This document shows, piece after piece, positions 27,175 to 35,786 of a stretch of 64,000 bases of DNA (the stretch's first letter is position 1; each line of letters begins with the position of its first letter). The notes below the pieces were generated by a model. The model saw only the letters and a list, made by a program, of their open reading frames with translations, searched no databases and was not told the DNA's origin. Location of the stretch: contig NZ_WOFU01000009.1 in assembly GCF_016879755.1 (NCBI RefSeq), forward strand, positions 1-64,000, written 5' to 3'. This DNA comes from Bacillus sp. B15-48. GTDB lineage: Bacteria; Bacillota; Bacilli; Bacillales; Cytobacillaceae. The translations under genes and the position numbers were made by a program.

Positions 27175-27941
27175 TTTCCGGTCCCATCTCCTTTCGGCCG
27201 CCCCTTAACGAACAGTTTTTCCAAACTGATAATGATGGCGAAAAATAACATACATAAGATCATGATGAAAAGAATAGCCACAAAAACACGATCCGTTCGA
27301 AACGAGGAGGATGCAAGTGTCATATAAACACCAATTCCTTGGTTCCCACCAAGCCACTCCGCAATGACTGCACCCATTACGCTGTACGTGGCGGATATCT
27401 TCAATCCGGAAAATAAGGATGGCAGTGCGTGTGGGAGTTCAAGCTTAAAGAAAATTTGTTTTTTTGATGCCCCGGCCATTGTCATATAATGGATGAGCTC
27501 CTGACTGGTCTGTCTGAATCCATCTAACGCCGATACTGCAATCGGGAAAAAGCAAACGAGTGTGATAACAATGATTTTCGGCATCATCCCGAACCCAAAC
27601 CAGATCACAAGCAACGGTGCGAGTACGATAATTGGAATATTTTGCGATAAGATTAATAAGGGATAGAAGGCTTCTCTTATACGAGGCATAAGGTGCAAAG
27701 CAATCGCGACGATCAATCCAACACTACATCCTATACCGAATCCGATCACCGTTAATTGAATGGTTGACCCGATATGATGGTGATAATTCGCCCAGCCAGC
27801 TACGGCCTCCTGCCAAATTTCCGACGGTGCCGGCAACAGCCATGACGGAATTTCAAAGAAAGTGCTCGACCATTCCCAAATGATCAATAAAAGGATGATG
27901 ACCAAGAGTGGCCGCCATCCTGCTTTCATCCCCTTATACAT
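27171..27941 (-). CDS. thiX: ABC transporter permease, thiamine-precursor uptake (ThiX type)
   Basis: 256 residues, about six membrane helices. The EAA loop reads YHYMTMAGASKKQIFFKLELP-like with ELPHALPSLFSGLKISATY, typical of the SsuC/TauC/ThiX permease class. The start codon overlaps the stop of the thiamine-binding-protein gene. Confidence 0.88.
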   Translation of the reverse strand: MYKGMKAGWRPLLVIILLLIIWEWSSTFFEIPSWLLPAPSEIWQEAVAGWANYHHHIGSTIQLTVIGFGIGCSVGLIVAIALHLMPRIREAFYPLLILSQNIPIIVLAPLLVIWFGFGMMPKIIVITLVCFFPIAVSALDGFRQTSQELIHYMTMAGASKKQIFFKLELPHALPSLFSGLKISATYSVMGAVIAEWLGGNQGIGVYMTLASSSFRTDRVFVAILFIMILCMLFFAIIISLEKLFVKGRPKGDGTGK

Positions 27942-28231
27942 TAACGATATTTCTCCGTCAATTGATCCATTGAGGCACCGTCCGGTTTGTAAAGCACTTT
28001 CACTTGCGAAATGATGCTGGGGCTTCCTAGTTCCACCATTTTTTCATTCATCTTTTCAACAATGGCAAACAGATCTGAAAGCTCCCCTTCCATCGTCGTT
28101 TCTAAAGGATTGACTACATATTTCACACCAGATTCTTCAATGACAGCGATGGCCGCATCCACGTATGGGATTACATCTTCGCCATTTTTTGTTTTCGGGA
28201 TAATTTGTATACTTAGTAAGGAATTTGCCAT
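27941..28231 (-). CDS. Thiamine-binding MTH1187/YkoF-type protein
   Basis: 96 residues starting at MANSLLSIQIIPKTKNGEDV behind AAGAGGTG. The pattern SIQIIP, YVDAAIAVIEESGVKYVVNP and LETTMEGELSDLFAIVEKM is that of the MTH1187/YkoF superfamily, small ferredoxin-fold proteins that bind thiamine. It sits inside the thi importer operon and may buffer or hand over the ligand. Confidence 0.8.
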   Translation of the reverse strand: MANSLLSIQIIPKTKNGEDVIPYVDAAIAVIEESGVKYVVNPLETTMEGELSDLFAIVEKMNEKMVELGSPSIISQVKVLYKPDGASMDQLTEKYR

Positions 28232-28243
28232 GTCACACACCTC

Positions 28244-29260
28244 TTATTGTTGTGGTAAAAATTCATTTGTAAATGCTTTTTCTGCGTCTAACTCGGTTTC
28301 CAATAAACCATTTTCATACATCCAACTAGCGTAGTTTTCCCAAACCTCTAGTGATTGAACCCCCCATTGCTCCGCATCATCTTGATATTTTGGCGATAAC
28401 CATTCTTGACTTGCCTTCACAAGATCTGCATCTAAATCCGGTACAGCTTCAATGAGAATATCTGCTGAAGCAGCTGGATTGTCAATTGCATATTGGTACC
28501 CTTGGCTAACAGCAGCCATAAACGCTTTAATCGTTTCGGGATCATTATCAATTTTCTTTTCATTCGTAATAATGACTGGCGTGTAATAATCAAGTTTCTC
28601 GGAATAATCGGTTAAATAGAGCATATCCAATTCCATATCACGAAGTTCCGCTTCGACACCAGTCCAAGCATAGTAAATCCAGGCAAAGTCAATGTCACCA
28701 CGCTCAATGGCTATAAAGAAATCCGAATTCCCCATGTTTATATTCTCTACTTCGCTAACATCGGCATCTTGTTGCTTCATGAGAGAATCAATGACCGCTT
28801 CTTCCACCGGTGCACCCCAACCGCCGTATGTCTTCCCTTCAAAGTCAGCTGGTGATTTGATGCCACGGTCTGCTGGTGCAGCGAATCCAGATGTATTGTG
28901 TTGAATAACCGCTCCAATGGATACAATCGGAATCTCCTGCACCCGTGCTTCCGTAATACTTTCTTGATAACTAACGCCGAAATCAGCTTGTCCAGCTGCA
29001 ACAAGCTGGTCAGACCCTGCCTCTCCTGGTAATAGAATTTCTACGTCCAAGCCTTGCTCTTCAAAAAATCCTTGATCCTGTGCTACATATAAGCCAGTGT
29101 GATTCGTATTTGGTGTCCAGTCCAATACAACGGATACTTTTTTCAATTCTTTCGTTTCTCCTCCATTGTCAGACGCCCCAGTATCCTCTTGATCTGAATT
29201 ACATCCTACTAATCCTGTGATAAAAACAACTGCAAGTAATACCCATAAGCCTTTCTTCAC
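28244..29260 (-). CDS. thiY: ABC substrate-binding lipoprotein (ThiY/NMT1 type)
   Basis: 338 residues, GTG start behind GGAGGAGG. The signal peptide has the lipobox LVGCNS (Cys20). The body has VSVVLDWTPNTNHTGLYVAQ, QGFFEEQGLDVEIL and YGGWGAPVEEAVIDSLM, the NMT1/THI5-like fold that binds pyrimidine precursors of thiamine. It is the first gene of the operon and is preceded by the TPP riboswitch and its expression-platform terminator. Confidence 0.9.
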   Translation of the reverse strand: MKKGLWVLLAVVFITGLVGCNSDQEDTGASDNGGETKELKKVSVVLDWTPNTNHTGLYVAQDQGFFEEQGLDVEILLPGEAGSDQLVAAGQADFGVSYQESITEARVQEIPIVSIGAVIQHNTSGFAAPADRGIKSPADFEGKTYGGWGAPVEEAVIDSLMKQQDADVSEVENINMGNSDFFIAIERGDIDFAWIYYAWTGVEAELRDMELDMLYLTDYSEKLDYYTPVIITNEKKIDNDPETIKAFMAAVSQGYQYAIDNPAASADILIEAVPDLDADLVKASQEWLSPKYQDDAEQWGVQSLEVWENYASWMYENGLLETELDAEKAFTNEFLPQQ

Positions 29261-29350
29261 CTTTGCATCCTCCTCCTATGATGATCGATCTCTAGCAAGT
29301 ATTGGTGGAACGCAGGAACAAACATTATCAGTTCGTTTTCCCGTTGATCA

Positions 29351-29383
29351 AAATAAAAAGCGCCCTAGGATATACCTAGGGCA
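29351..29383 (-). terminator. Riboswitch-controlled terminator
   Basis: On the minus strand GCCCTAGG and CCTAGGGC form a stem directly followed by GCTTTTTATTTT. It lies between the TPP aptamer and the thiY start, so it is the expression platform that stops transcription when TPP is bound. Confidence 0.85.
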
Positions 29384-29411
29384 CATATTATCAACTTCAA
29401 ATGTTTTAAAT

Positions 29412-29500
29412 ATGTTCCCTACGCTGGTTTTAGCCAGATCAGGTTCCAAGGGTCTGCATCTTACGGACGCGATCTCAACCAGTCACACTGGTTCCCCCAC
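29412..29500 (-). ncRNA. TPP riboswitch (thi box) aptamer
   Basis: The minus strand has the conserved segments in order: GGGGGAACC (P1/P2 side), GGTTGAGATCGCG, GACCCTTGGAACCTGATCTG, CTAAAACCAGCGTAGGGAA. The pyrimidine-sensing CTGAGA is present as TTGAGA and the pyrophosphate arm matches consensus. It controls the thiY-MTH1187-thiX-thiZ operon. Confidence 0.95.
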
Positions 29501-29705
29501 ATTATTTGCTATTCATTTAATCTAGTATTTACAATGACATAGATGCGAAGTTTTATCAAGCAGTTACTATTAGAGGATAACATTTATCTTGTATATTATC
29601 TTCAGGAATTCTTCTACGATCGCTGTCGAATCATTCTTAGTAGGATTGATTTTCTAAACATGTTCCTTAAAAGTTCTAGTTATAGTAAAAAAATAACTAC
29701 CTCTA

Positions 29706-29981
29706 TTAACTTGTTGACCCGTTGCGTCTAGCTTTCAACTCACTAGCTGTGAATCTTTTCATACTTGGGTTATTCAAATACCTAGACAATGATTCTTTTA
29801 GCTCTGGATACTCCTCAATCTCTTGAGATAAATCCTTATAGACCGATTCATTATGTGAGCGTGAATCATGATTTTCAATTTCAATTGAAATTAACTTACC
29901 ATCCACAACAAACACGCCTGATTGTTTATCATTTAGAGCATTAAATATTTCTTGTTTGGCATGTTCACTTAATCGATTCAT
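29706..29981 (-). CDS. Small hypothetical protein, antitoxin-like size
   Basis: 91 residues, start behind a GAGGTGATCC site. Sequence features: VFVVDGKLISIEIENHDSRS and a Lys/Arg-rich tail MKRFTASELKARRNG. The size and acidic/basic layout resemble small antitoxins, but no partner toxin is adjacent, so the function is open. Confidence 0.5.
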   Translation of the reverse strand: MNRLSEHAKQEIFNALNDKQSGVFVVDGKLISIEIENHDSRSHNESVYKDLSQEIEEYPELKESLSRYLNNPSMKRFTASELKARRNGSTS

Positions 29982-30357
29982 TTAGGATCACCTCAAATAA
30001 AATTTTATCACATCGTTCGCAGTAAGCTAATAGGTTTTAGGGTCCGCTGCGCGCTCTGGTTATAATCATGACGCGATTCACTGCCATTGGGGTATTTTTT
30101 GTTATTGGCTTGAATAGGCATAAAAAAATAATATTAATATGTAAACTTAATATTCGCCTCTTTTCACTTCCATAATATAAGTCTCCCAGCCGCTAAGTAT
30201 TTTAATGGCACTCTTATTATAAATACTTGTTAAAATTTAGTATCAGGGGTTATAAAATAAGGGTAGCCTAAATGATTCGGTTTGCCTTCAAGCAAGCTTT
30301 TATGGCTTCTGTTATATTATTCTTGTATGTAATCAAAATATAATTCCCTTGAACATC

Positions 30358-30432
30358 TTGAAATGAGCGGAACTGTATCCGCTGTTTCTATTGGAACAGA
30401 GGGCGAAACGGAAGGTCCGTCCCAATGTTCTC
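30358..30432. repeat. 75-base dispersed repeat, copy 1
   Basis: Begins TTGAAATGAGCGG and contains CCGCTGTTTCTATTGGAACA and GAAACGGAAGGTCCGTCCC. A second copy in the same orientation lies at 31344-31418 with only a few differences; the pair flanks the tail-collar gene. Confidence 0.7.
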
Positions 30433-30467
30433 TCAGATGATTAACTAATCGAATATCATTTATGTAA

Positions 30468-30503
30468 AAAGCCCTTCGGGTTACAGACTTAAGGGCTAAA
30501 ATG
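30468..30503 (-). terminator. Terminator of the tail-collar gene
   Basis: Minus strand AGCCCTTAAG and a matching CGAAGGGCT arm, followed by TTTTTACAT. Confidence 0.65.
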
Positions 30504-30558
30504 TCTAAGCAATCTTCATTTTTTTAAAGCGCCTATCTAAAAAAAACAAACTTATTAG

Positions 30559-31167
30559 CTATGATTTCATAATAAACGCTAATTTAAAAAATGGATTTGT
30601 AATTTCAATTGGGGCTCCATTCCCCGTATTATTTGTATTAAAGCTGTGGTCATGTAATCCCGCGTTCGCGACAGTGACAGTATGATTGTGACTACCACTA
30701 CTATCGGTTGTGAAAGTATGGGAATGGATTCCGCTTAAGCCGGTAAATGCAAAAAATTGTACGCCGTTTGCATACGTTCGATCACCATCAGTAATACCCG
30801 CAATACCTTCGGTTTCAAATGTAACTAAACCATAGGAATGCCTGTGCTCTCCATCTGAATTGGTGGTTCCCGTATGAGTGTGACTTCCGGTTAGATCGGT
30901 AGTTGCCGGATGATTGTGATTTCCAGCGATATCTGTAACTCCACCATGTGAATGTGAAGGTAATTGAGGTTCATTTAAAGTAATGCTGTTGCTTCCACCT
31001 GTGTCTCCAATTTCTGAATCGGAGACAGTACCCATTATAAATCTGTCCCTTAAGTCTGGAGTACCATTGGTACCATCACATAATAGCCAATCCTTCGGAA
31101 TATTGTTAATAGATCCGCTCCACATAACAATAATCCCACTTGGAACAAAAAAACTCGGTTTTGCCAT
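30559..31167 (-). CDS. Phage tail collar/fibre-like protein, His-rich
   Basis: 202 residues. The N-terminus PSGIIVMWSGSINNIPKDWL, then LCDGTNGTPDLRDRFIMG, is the phage tail collar signature. The body then carries a run of H-x-H repeats (PSHSHGG, GNHNHPA, GSHTHTG, GEHRHSY, GIHSHTF, GSHNHTV, GLHDHSF) spaced about 11-20 residues apart. In tail fibres such pairs bind metal ions along a trimeric needle. No other tail gene is present, so it is a prophage leftover or a domesticated surface protein. Confidence 0.8.
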   Translation of the reverse strand: MAKPSFFVPSGIIVMWSGSINNIPKDWLLCDGTNGTPDLRDRFIMGTVSDSEIGDTGGSNSITLNEPQLPSHSHGGVTDIAGNHNHPATTDLTGSHTHTGTTNSDGEHRHSYGLVTFETEGIAGITDGDRTYANGVQFFAFTGLSGIHSHTFTTDSSGSHNHTVTVANAGLHDHSFNTNNTGNGAPIEITNPFFKLAFIMKS

Positions 31168-31343
31168 AACAATCCATCCCCTATAATATCTTATTGAGAT
31201 TTTTTCACTCTTTCCATCTTATGATGATATAAAATCAGAAGAAATAATTTAGTTAACCATTTTTGATCTTCCTTTCATCAAATTGGGGTTATTTTACAAA
31301 ATTTTTCGTTCGTTTAAGTACAGAGGTCTGACCCCCTGCTCAT

Positions 31344-31418
31344 TTGAAATGAGCGGTACTGTTTCCGCTGTTTCTATTGGAACAGAGAGTGAAACGGAAG
31401 GTCCGTCCCCATGTTCCT
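31344..31418. repeat. 75-base dispersed repeat, copy 2
   Basis: Same element as 30358-30432, same orientation, differing mainly at GCGGTACTGTTTCCGC and AGAGAGTGAAACGG. Confidence 0.7.
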
Positions 31419-31499
31419 CAAAACGGACAATTAAATATCAGTTTACATAATAAAATTATCATCCCCTATCAATCTCCAGGACAAATGTTGAGGTTCTGC

Positions 31500-31922
31500 C
31501 TAATCCCGCTCAAAGCACCCTGCGATCGCTGGATACTTCTCATGTTCATTTTTCAGCGCGCGAAAACTTTTCACTTCATTCCCCCTAGTCATCTCATAAT
31601 CTAGTAACATTTCGTGACAATTTAAGGGCCGTTGCTGGAAGCTGTTTGTGAAATAGTCAACAGCTTCCTGCGGGCTTGCGGCAAAGATGAAAATGAATTT
31701 TTTCTGGTCCATTTTCAACGAATAACAGTTGATCTTTTTAAATCCTAGCGCATTCCCATTGATCATTTCTGTTACTTTCTGCATGTCTGCCTGATCAAAG
31801 TCAAGCAACGAGATCGGATCCTCCCACGACACCTTGCGTTCCAAAATTAAGTGTTGAATGACATGTGCCAAAACGGATTCTTCGTACATAATCGCATCAA
31901 AATACATATCCTTAACCAACAT
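31500..31922 (-). CDS. Hypothetical protein in phage replication module
   Basis: 140 residues, start behind GAGGTGATT. No family recognised; the body includes YSLKMDQKKFIFIFAASPQE and a Glu/Lys-rich C-terminus. It lies 125 bases downstream of the DnaB-type helicase gene in the same direction, so it is probably part of that module. Confidence 0.55.
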   Translation of the reverse strand: MLVKDMYFDAIMYEESVLAHVIQHLILERKVSWEDPISLLDFDQADMQKVTEMINGNALGFKKINCYSLKMDQKKFIFIFAASPQEAVDYFTNSFQQRPLNCHEMLLDYEMTRGNEVKSFRALKNEHEKYPAIAGCFERD

Positions 31923-32047
31923 AATCGAATCACCTCTATCAATATGTAACGAGGGAACGGTTCACTGTTTCCCCCTGTTTCTGTTTAATTAAATAGATTT
32001 GGTTTTTTGGGAATGAGTGAGGAGAACAACGAAACCACACCGCGTTA

Positions 32048-33289
32048 TTATTCAGGCAAATCCTCGATCCTGCCTGTACATTCGTTATATTTCGCCATGA
32101 CCGTCCCCACTTGACCATTCCGATTTTTACAAACAATGAACTCAAGCAGTGGATTTCCCTCACTCCGGTCGTAATATTTTTCGCGGTACAAGAACACAAT
32201 GATATCGGCATCTTGCTCCACACTCCCGGATTCACGAATATCTGACATCATTGGTCGTTTATTCGCTCTACTTTCCACGTTTCGATTGAGCTGTGCCAAA
32301 CAAACGACCGGGCAGGAAAACTCTTTTGCCATGAGTTTCAGACTTCTCGATATTTCCGTCACCTGCAGATGTGAATTTCCGCCGTAAAATTGATTTGTGG
32401 CAATCAAGGTTAAATAATCGATAAAAATAATCGGTTTTTGCTTTGGAAATTGGTGGATCATCTTCCGTGTCTTGGCCCTCATCTCAGGAACGGTTTGTCC
32501 TGGACCATCAAAAATTTGAATGCGAGTCTCATTCAGATACCCCAAGACATCCTGCCATTTATTCTTTTGATTTGGACTTAAAAGTTGATTCGGATTCTGC
32601 ATTTTCGCTCGATTAATCCCTCCAGTCGAGGCAATTAATCTTGATGTAATTAGTTTTTCAGGCATTTCCAAGGAAAAGATGATTGGCAAGTAGCCCGCCC
32701 AGCCTGCGGACTTAGCAAAGTGAAGCATGACATCCGTTTTCCCCATCGAAGGTCGTGCCGCAAGAATGGTGACTTCCCCATCATGAAAGCCCCTCATCAT
32801 TGCATCTAGATTTTTAATTCCAGTCGTCGCGCTTGTAAATAACTCCTGCTCCTGCCATGGGGCCTCATACATTTCTGCTAATGCTTCGGTAATCGAATTA
32901 TGATCATCGACCTTGATTTCATTGATTTTATCGAGCTCGGAAATCACTTTGTTAATCTCCCAATCATTTCTGGCAGCGAGAATTAAAATATTTTTCTTTT
33001 CCCGTTCCTTCCATGCGTCGAGAATTAAATCTTCTATTTCGTTGAATTTCTCAATATCCGCATGAGCCTGCAATTCACTAAAATAGGAAATTCCTCCATA
33101 CGACTCAAGATTTTCAAGCATCGACATCGTAATTAAATCGATCCCTTTGCCACATTGAGTGAACTCAATCATTCGTTGCATGATTTCCCGATTACGCGTT
33201 TCCGCTAACTGCTCGGGACGAATCACCGTATCTTTAATTAAATAGCTGGCCTTCATCAAGCACCCTAAGAACGCTTTTTCTACCATCAT
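32048..33289 (-). CDS. DnaB-type replicative helicase (phage/prophage)
   Basis: 413 residues, slightly shorter than chromosomal DnaB. The N-terminal domain opens VEKAFLGCLMKASYLIKDTV. The RecA-like domain has Walker A AARPSMGKTD, FSLEMPEKLITSRLI, Walker B KPIIFIDYLTLI, and the late VVCLAQLNRNVESR and SGSVEQDADIIVFLYR. It overlaps the DnaD-domain gene by 4 bases, the common helicase/primosome pair of Gram-positive phages and mobile elements. Confidence 0.9.
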   Translation of the reverse strand: MMVEKAFLGCLMKASYLIKDTVIRPEQLAETRNREIMQRMIEFTQCGKGIDLITMSMLENLESYGGISYFSELQAHADIEKFNEIEDLILDAWKEREKKNILILAARNDWEINKVISELDKINEIKVDDHNSITEALAEMYEAPWQEQELFTSATTGIKNLDAMMRGFHDGEVTILAARPSMGKTDVMLHFAKSAGWAGYLPIIFSLEMPEKLITSRLIASTGGINRAKMQNPNQLLSPNQKNKWQDVLGYLNETRIQIFDGPGQTVPEMRAKTRKMIHQFPKQKPIIFIDYLTLIATNQFYGGNSHLQVTEISRSLKLMAKEFSCPVVCLAQLNRNVESRANKRPMMSDIRESGSVEQDADIIVFLYREKYYDRSEGNPLLEFIVCKNRNGQVGTVMAKYNECTGRIEDLPE

Positions 33290-34143
33290 TCTTCATCATC
33301 CTCCCCTGCACAGAGATCGATTTGAAAACCAGTTGGAATATCTCTACCGATGTGATTAGGAGAAGGCTTGTGCTTCTTTCTTGCGATTTTTTCCGTAAAT
33401 TCTAATTGTGCTGCCTGGACTTCATCGACGGTCTGATAGCCTTTACTAGCCCAATCACGAAGGATTGCCTCAACATACCTCCAGGTTTTCGACCCATTTT
33501 CAACCGCTAATTTCATCGCCTCAAGAACAAGTTCCTCTGATAAATCCATACACCAGCTCGAAATTTTTTCAGCGATGTATCCGCCAATCGTTCCAAATCC
33601 ATTTTGTTCGAAAAATTCGAATGGATTCTTACGCTTAGCGTGCGTTTCTTTAACTTCTTCTTTCTCTGAAGTAATCTCTGTAGTAATCTCTGGTATTGGT
33701 GTGTTCATCACAGTCTCTTCTGCTGTCCACTTGGATGCGTCGTATGGTTCATCTTGAGTACTCGTAATGCTCATTTCTTCCTCATTGTGAACAACAGGAG
33801 AGAGCATTTCTTCATCATCGTAAATAGCTGCTAATGCCTCATAATTAATGCGATACCATTTCGTTTTATCTAATTTCAAACGATTGTAATTTCCGCTGAT
33901 GATCAATTGCTCCTGTTCCAGCTTCGCGATGATTCGGCGAATCGTGCTGATCGACCAGAACGGAAATTGTTCATGCCATCCTTCGTAGGTGTTATATACC
34001 CAGCGTTGTCCATCATGAACATGATTGCTTTCCTTCAACCAATAATAAAGCTGTTGAATAAAAATCGATTCATTCAAGCCAATCTTCGCCGCTAACTTCG
34101 GTAAAAGCATCATTGGTGCCTCATTCACTACTAATCTACTCAT
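33286..34143 (-). CDS. Replication initiation protein with DnaD domain
   Basis: 285 residues behind AAGGAGGAG. The N-terminal winged-helix part runs from APMMLLPKLAAKIGLNESIF to FWSISTIRRIIAKLEQEQLI. A Glu/Thr-rich linker precedes a DnaD domain (FEFFEQNGFGTIGGYIAEKI, then WRYVEAILRDWASKGYQTVD). It recruits the DnaB-type helicase encoded downstream. This is the first gene of the prophage replication remnant. Confidence 0.85.
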   Translation of the reverse strand: MSRLVVNEAPMMLLPKLAAKIGLNESIFIQQLYYWLKESNHVHDGQRWVYNTYEGWHEQFPFWSISTIRRIIAKLEQEQLIISGNYNRLKLDKTKWYRINYEALAAIYDDEEMLSPVVHNEEEMSITSTQDEPYDASKWTAEETVMNTPIPEITTEITSEKEEVKETHAKRKNPFEFFEQNGFGTIGGYIAEKISSWCMDLSEELVLEAMKLAVENGSKTWRYVEAILRDWASKGYQTVDEVQAAQLEFTEKIARKKHKPSPNHIGRDIPTGFQIDLCAGEDDEE

Positions 34144-34339
34144 CTCTCACTTCTCCTCCTTTTGATCCAGCCACTCAGTCCATTTGAAAAACCCTTCATC
34201 TCTTACATATGAATTTCTTTTCAAAATGGACAGGCTATCTGCAAAAAGGTGTGACGAAATTTTGAATAGTAGTTCTTTTCATAGGTCCTGTGCTAAAATT
34301 GCACGCAAAAAAAGGACAACACGAAAACGGTTGTCCTTT

Positions 34340-34425
34340 GCTGGGCTAGTCCCCCGCATTACTAAAGCGTTAAAGGCCAGTGGGTCAGTCCCCCCATACT
34401 GGGGGTCAGGCACTGGATTTTGCAA
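34340..34425. repeat. Variant hairpin repeat with GGTCAGGCACTGG tail
   Basis: Shares GTCCCCCGCATTACTAAAGC and GGGTCAGGCACTGGATTT with the copy at 62098-62162. It is related to but distinct from copies A to F. Confidence 0.6.
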
Positions 34426-34511
34426 ATTTAACCTAAATAGTAGAATTCCTAAATGCACAAGGAATTCTACTTTGTTTTTTGATATTCGCTTATTCAGGTA
34501 AAGCCCCGTTT

Positions 34512-34532
34512 AATGAGGAATAATTATGATTT
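34512..34532. promoter_or_regulatory. Candidate Zur box
   Basis: AATGAGGAATAATTATGATTT agrees with the B. subtilis Zur consensus (AAATCGTAAT-x-ATTACGATTT) at 16 of 21 positions as recalled, the right half being nearly perfect. It lies 45 bases before a COG0523 GTPase start. Confidence 0.4.
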
Positions 34533-34576
34533 GGGCTATATAGATAAAAGAGGTTTATTTTAAGGAGGCCGATGAT

Positions 34577-34753
34577 ATGATGGGAAAGGTACCAGTATAT
34601 GTATTAAGTGGATTTCTAGGAAGCGGAAAAACAACGCTCTTGGAGCGATTGTTAGAAGATTGTACGAGAAAAAAATTACGAGCAACCGTCATAATGAATG
34701 AAATAGGGAAAACAGATACAGATGGGGAAATCCTGAATGGGAAAACCGCTTAA
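34577..34753 (+). pseudogene. COG0523/CobW GTPase, N-terminal stump
   Basis: Starts at ATG 34577 behind AAGGAGG. The 58 residues contain VPVYVLSGFLGSGKTTLLER and VIMNEIGKTDTDG, the P-loop and switch region of COG0523 metallochaperone GTPases. It ends in a stop after residue 58 where the family has 300-400, so it is broken. The candidate Zur box upstream suggests a zinc-chaperone ancestor. Confidence 0.75.
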
Positions 34754-34781
34754 TACTGTTACGGGAATCTGACTCAAACAC

Positions 34782-35012
34782 TTGCATCATGAGCATAACG
34801 GACATTGGTATGAGTGCACAATCCCTGTCAGCAGCACAAACCCAGATGAATGTGCTCCGATGAATTGCGGTTGTTCACACGATACCGATTGCGGACATGA
34901 AGTCGTTCCTCATGGAGATCATTTCGATTATCTCGTCAACGGACGGTTGCACCATGTCCACGGAGACCATTGTGACGACCATAGCCCTGTTAAATTAGTT
35001 ACTGTAGAGTAA
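34782..35012 (+). CDS. Small Cys/His-rich, probably metal-binding protein
   Basis: 76 residues, TTG start, unusually rich in metal ligands: MHHEHNGHWYECTIPV, MNCGCSHDTDCGHEVVPHGD and RLHHVHGDHCDDHSP. No known domain. The position between two COG0523 GTPase remnants suggests zinc storage or trafficking. The N-terminus may instead be the displaced tail of the upstream GTPase gene. Confidence 0.5.
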   Translation: MHHEHNGHWYECTIPVSSTNPDECAPMNCGCSHDTDCGHEVVPHGDHFDYLVNGRLHHVHGDHCDDHSPVKLVTVE

Positions 35013-35054
35013 ACATTTATGCATTTATAGACAAAACCCGGATAAAGGATGTTT

Positions 35055-35513
35055 TTAATCCTTCATTCGGGTTTTGCTTTTAAATAGATGGTCATAATTT
35101 TCTAACCACTGGCTTAAAGCTATTCTGTCCACTGGCTTTTGAACATAGAATGAAGCGGTTCGAAGATGTAAGTGCTGATTTACATGTGATTCATGATGAG
35201 AATGTCGTTTACTCTCGTCTTCCATCGTCCTTTCGTATATGTCTGCAGAGCTCATTTTGGCAAACGATACAGTGGGTTCAACTGAAAGCTTAATTCGCCT
35301 TGTATCGTGCAACAAATACAGCCATTTAACATTTCCTTTAAAGGCGTGTCGCTAGGAACGACAGCAGAATCGATGCTGATTTCCCCCAGCTCGTTCATTA
35401 AAACGCCAATCCTTCGTCCTCTATTCTTTTCAAATTGAATCAAGTCTTGTAGTAACGTACTTTTTCCGCTTCCCAAAAAACCGCTTAATATTATGATATC
35501 TACTAGTCACATC
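35055..35513 (-). pseudogene. Second COG0523 GTPase, broken
   Basis: Minus-strand frames give IILSGFLGSGKSTLLQDLIQ, then RIGVLMNELGEISIDSAVVP and the metal motif GCICC, but the gene lacks its start codon and most of the centre. A frameshifted C-terminal part follows (HSHHESHVNQHLHLRTASFY, then WLENYDHLF). The P-loop region is convergent with the stump at 34577, and both contain AAACCGCTTAATA at their breakpoints. Confidence 0.7.
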
Positions 35514-35575
35514 TCGTTCAGCAATGCCGGTCCCTCTGTTTAATAAATGGCATCAATTTCGCTAACTGCAATTCC

Positions 35576-35773
35576 TCATTGGATAGACGCATGGATTTCG
35601 ACCTTTTCATCTTTGACGATTTCGTAATCTTCTATTACATGGTCCGTTTCTAATAAATATTGACAAATCAGTTGACCGCTCTTGTCGGTTTCTGTTGTTC
35701 GAGTATCACTGACAGTAATAATTTTGCATCTTACTTGTTTTGGTGCTTCTTTTTTATGTTCTTGTACACTCAA
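35576..35773 (-). pseudogene. moaB: MoaB-like molybdopterin protein, N-terminal stump
   Basis: TTG start behind GGAGG. 65 residues: CKIITVSDTRTTETDKSGQL, ICQYLLETDHVIEDYEIVKD, collinear with the first third of MoaB/MogA (about 170 residues). The remainder is gone, so it is non-functional. Confidence 0.7.
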
Positions 35774-35786
35774 AAAAAACCTCCGC

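Larger units (their letters stand above)
29982..30558. other. Gene-free stretch before prophage remnant
   Basis: No supported gene. Contains a repeat at 30358 and a minus-strand terminator at 30468. Confidence 0.5.
34144..34560. other. Intergenic with degenerate hairpin repeat
   Basis: No gene. From 34340 to 34425 it carries GTCCCCCGCATTACTAAAGCG, then GTCAGTCCCCCCATACTGGG and GGTCAGGCACTGGATTTTGC, a variant also present at 62098-62162. Confidence 0.5.
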
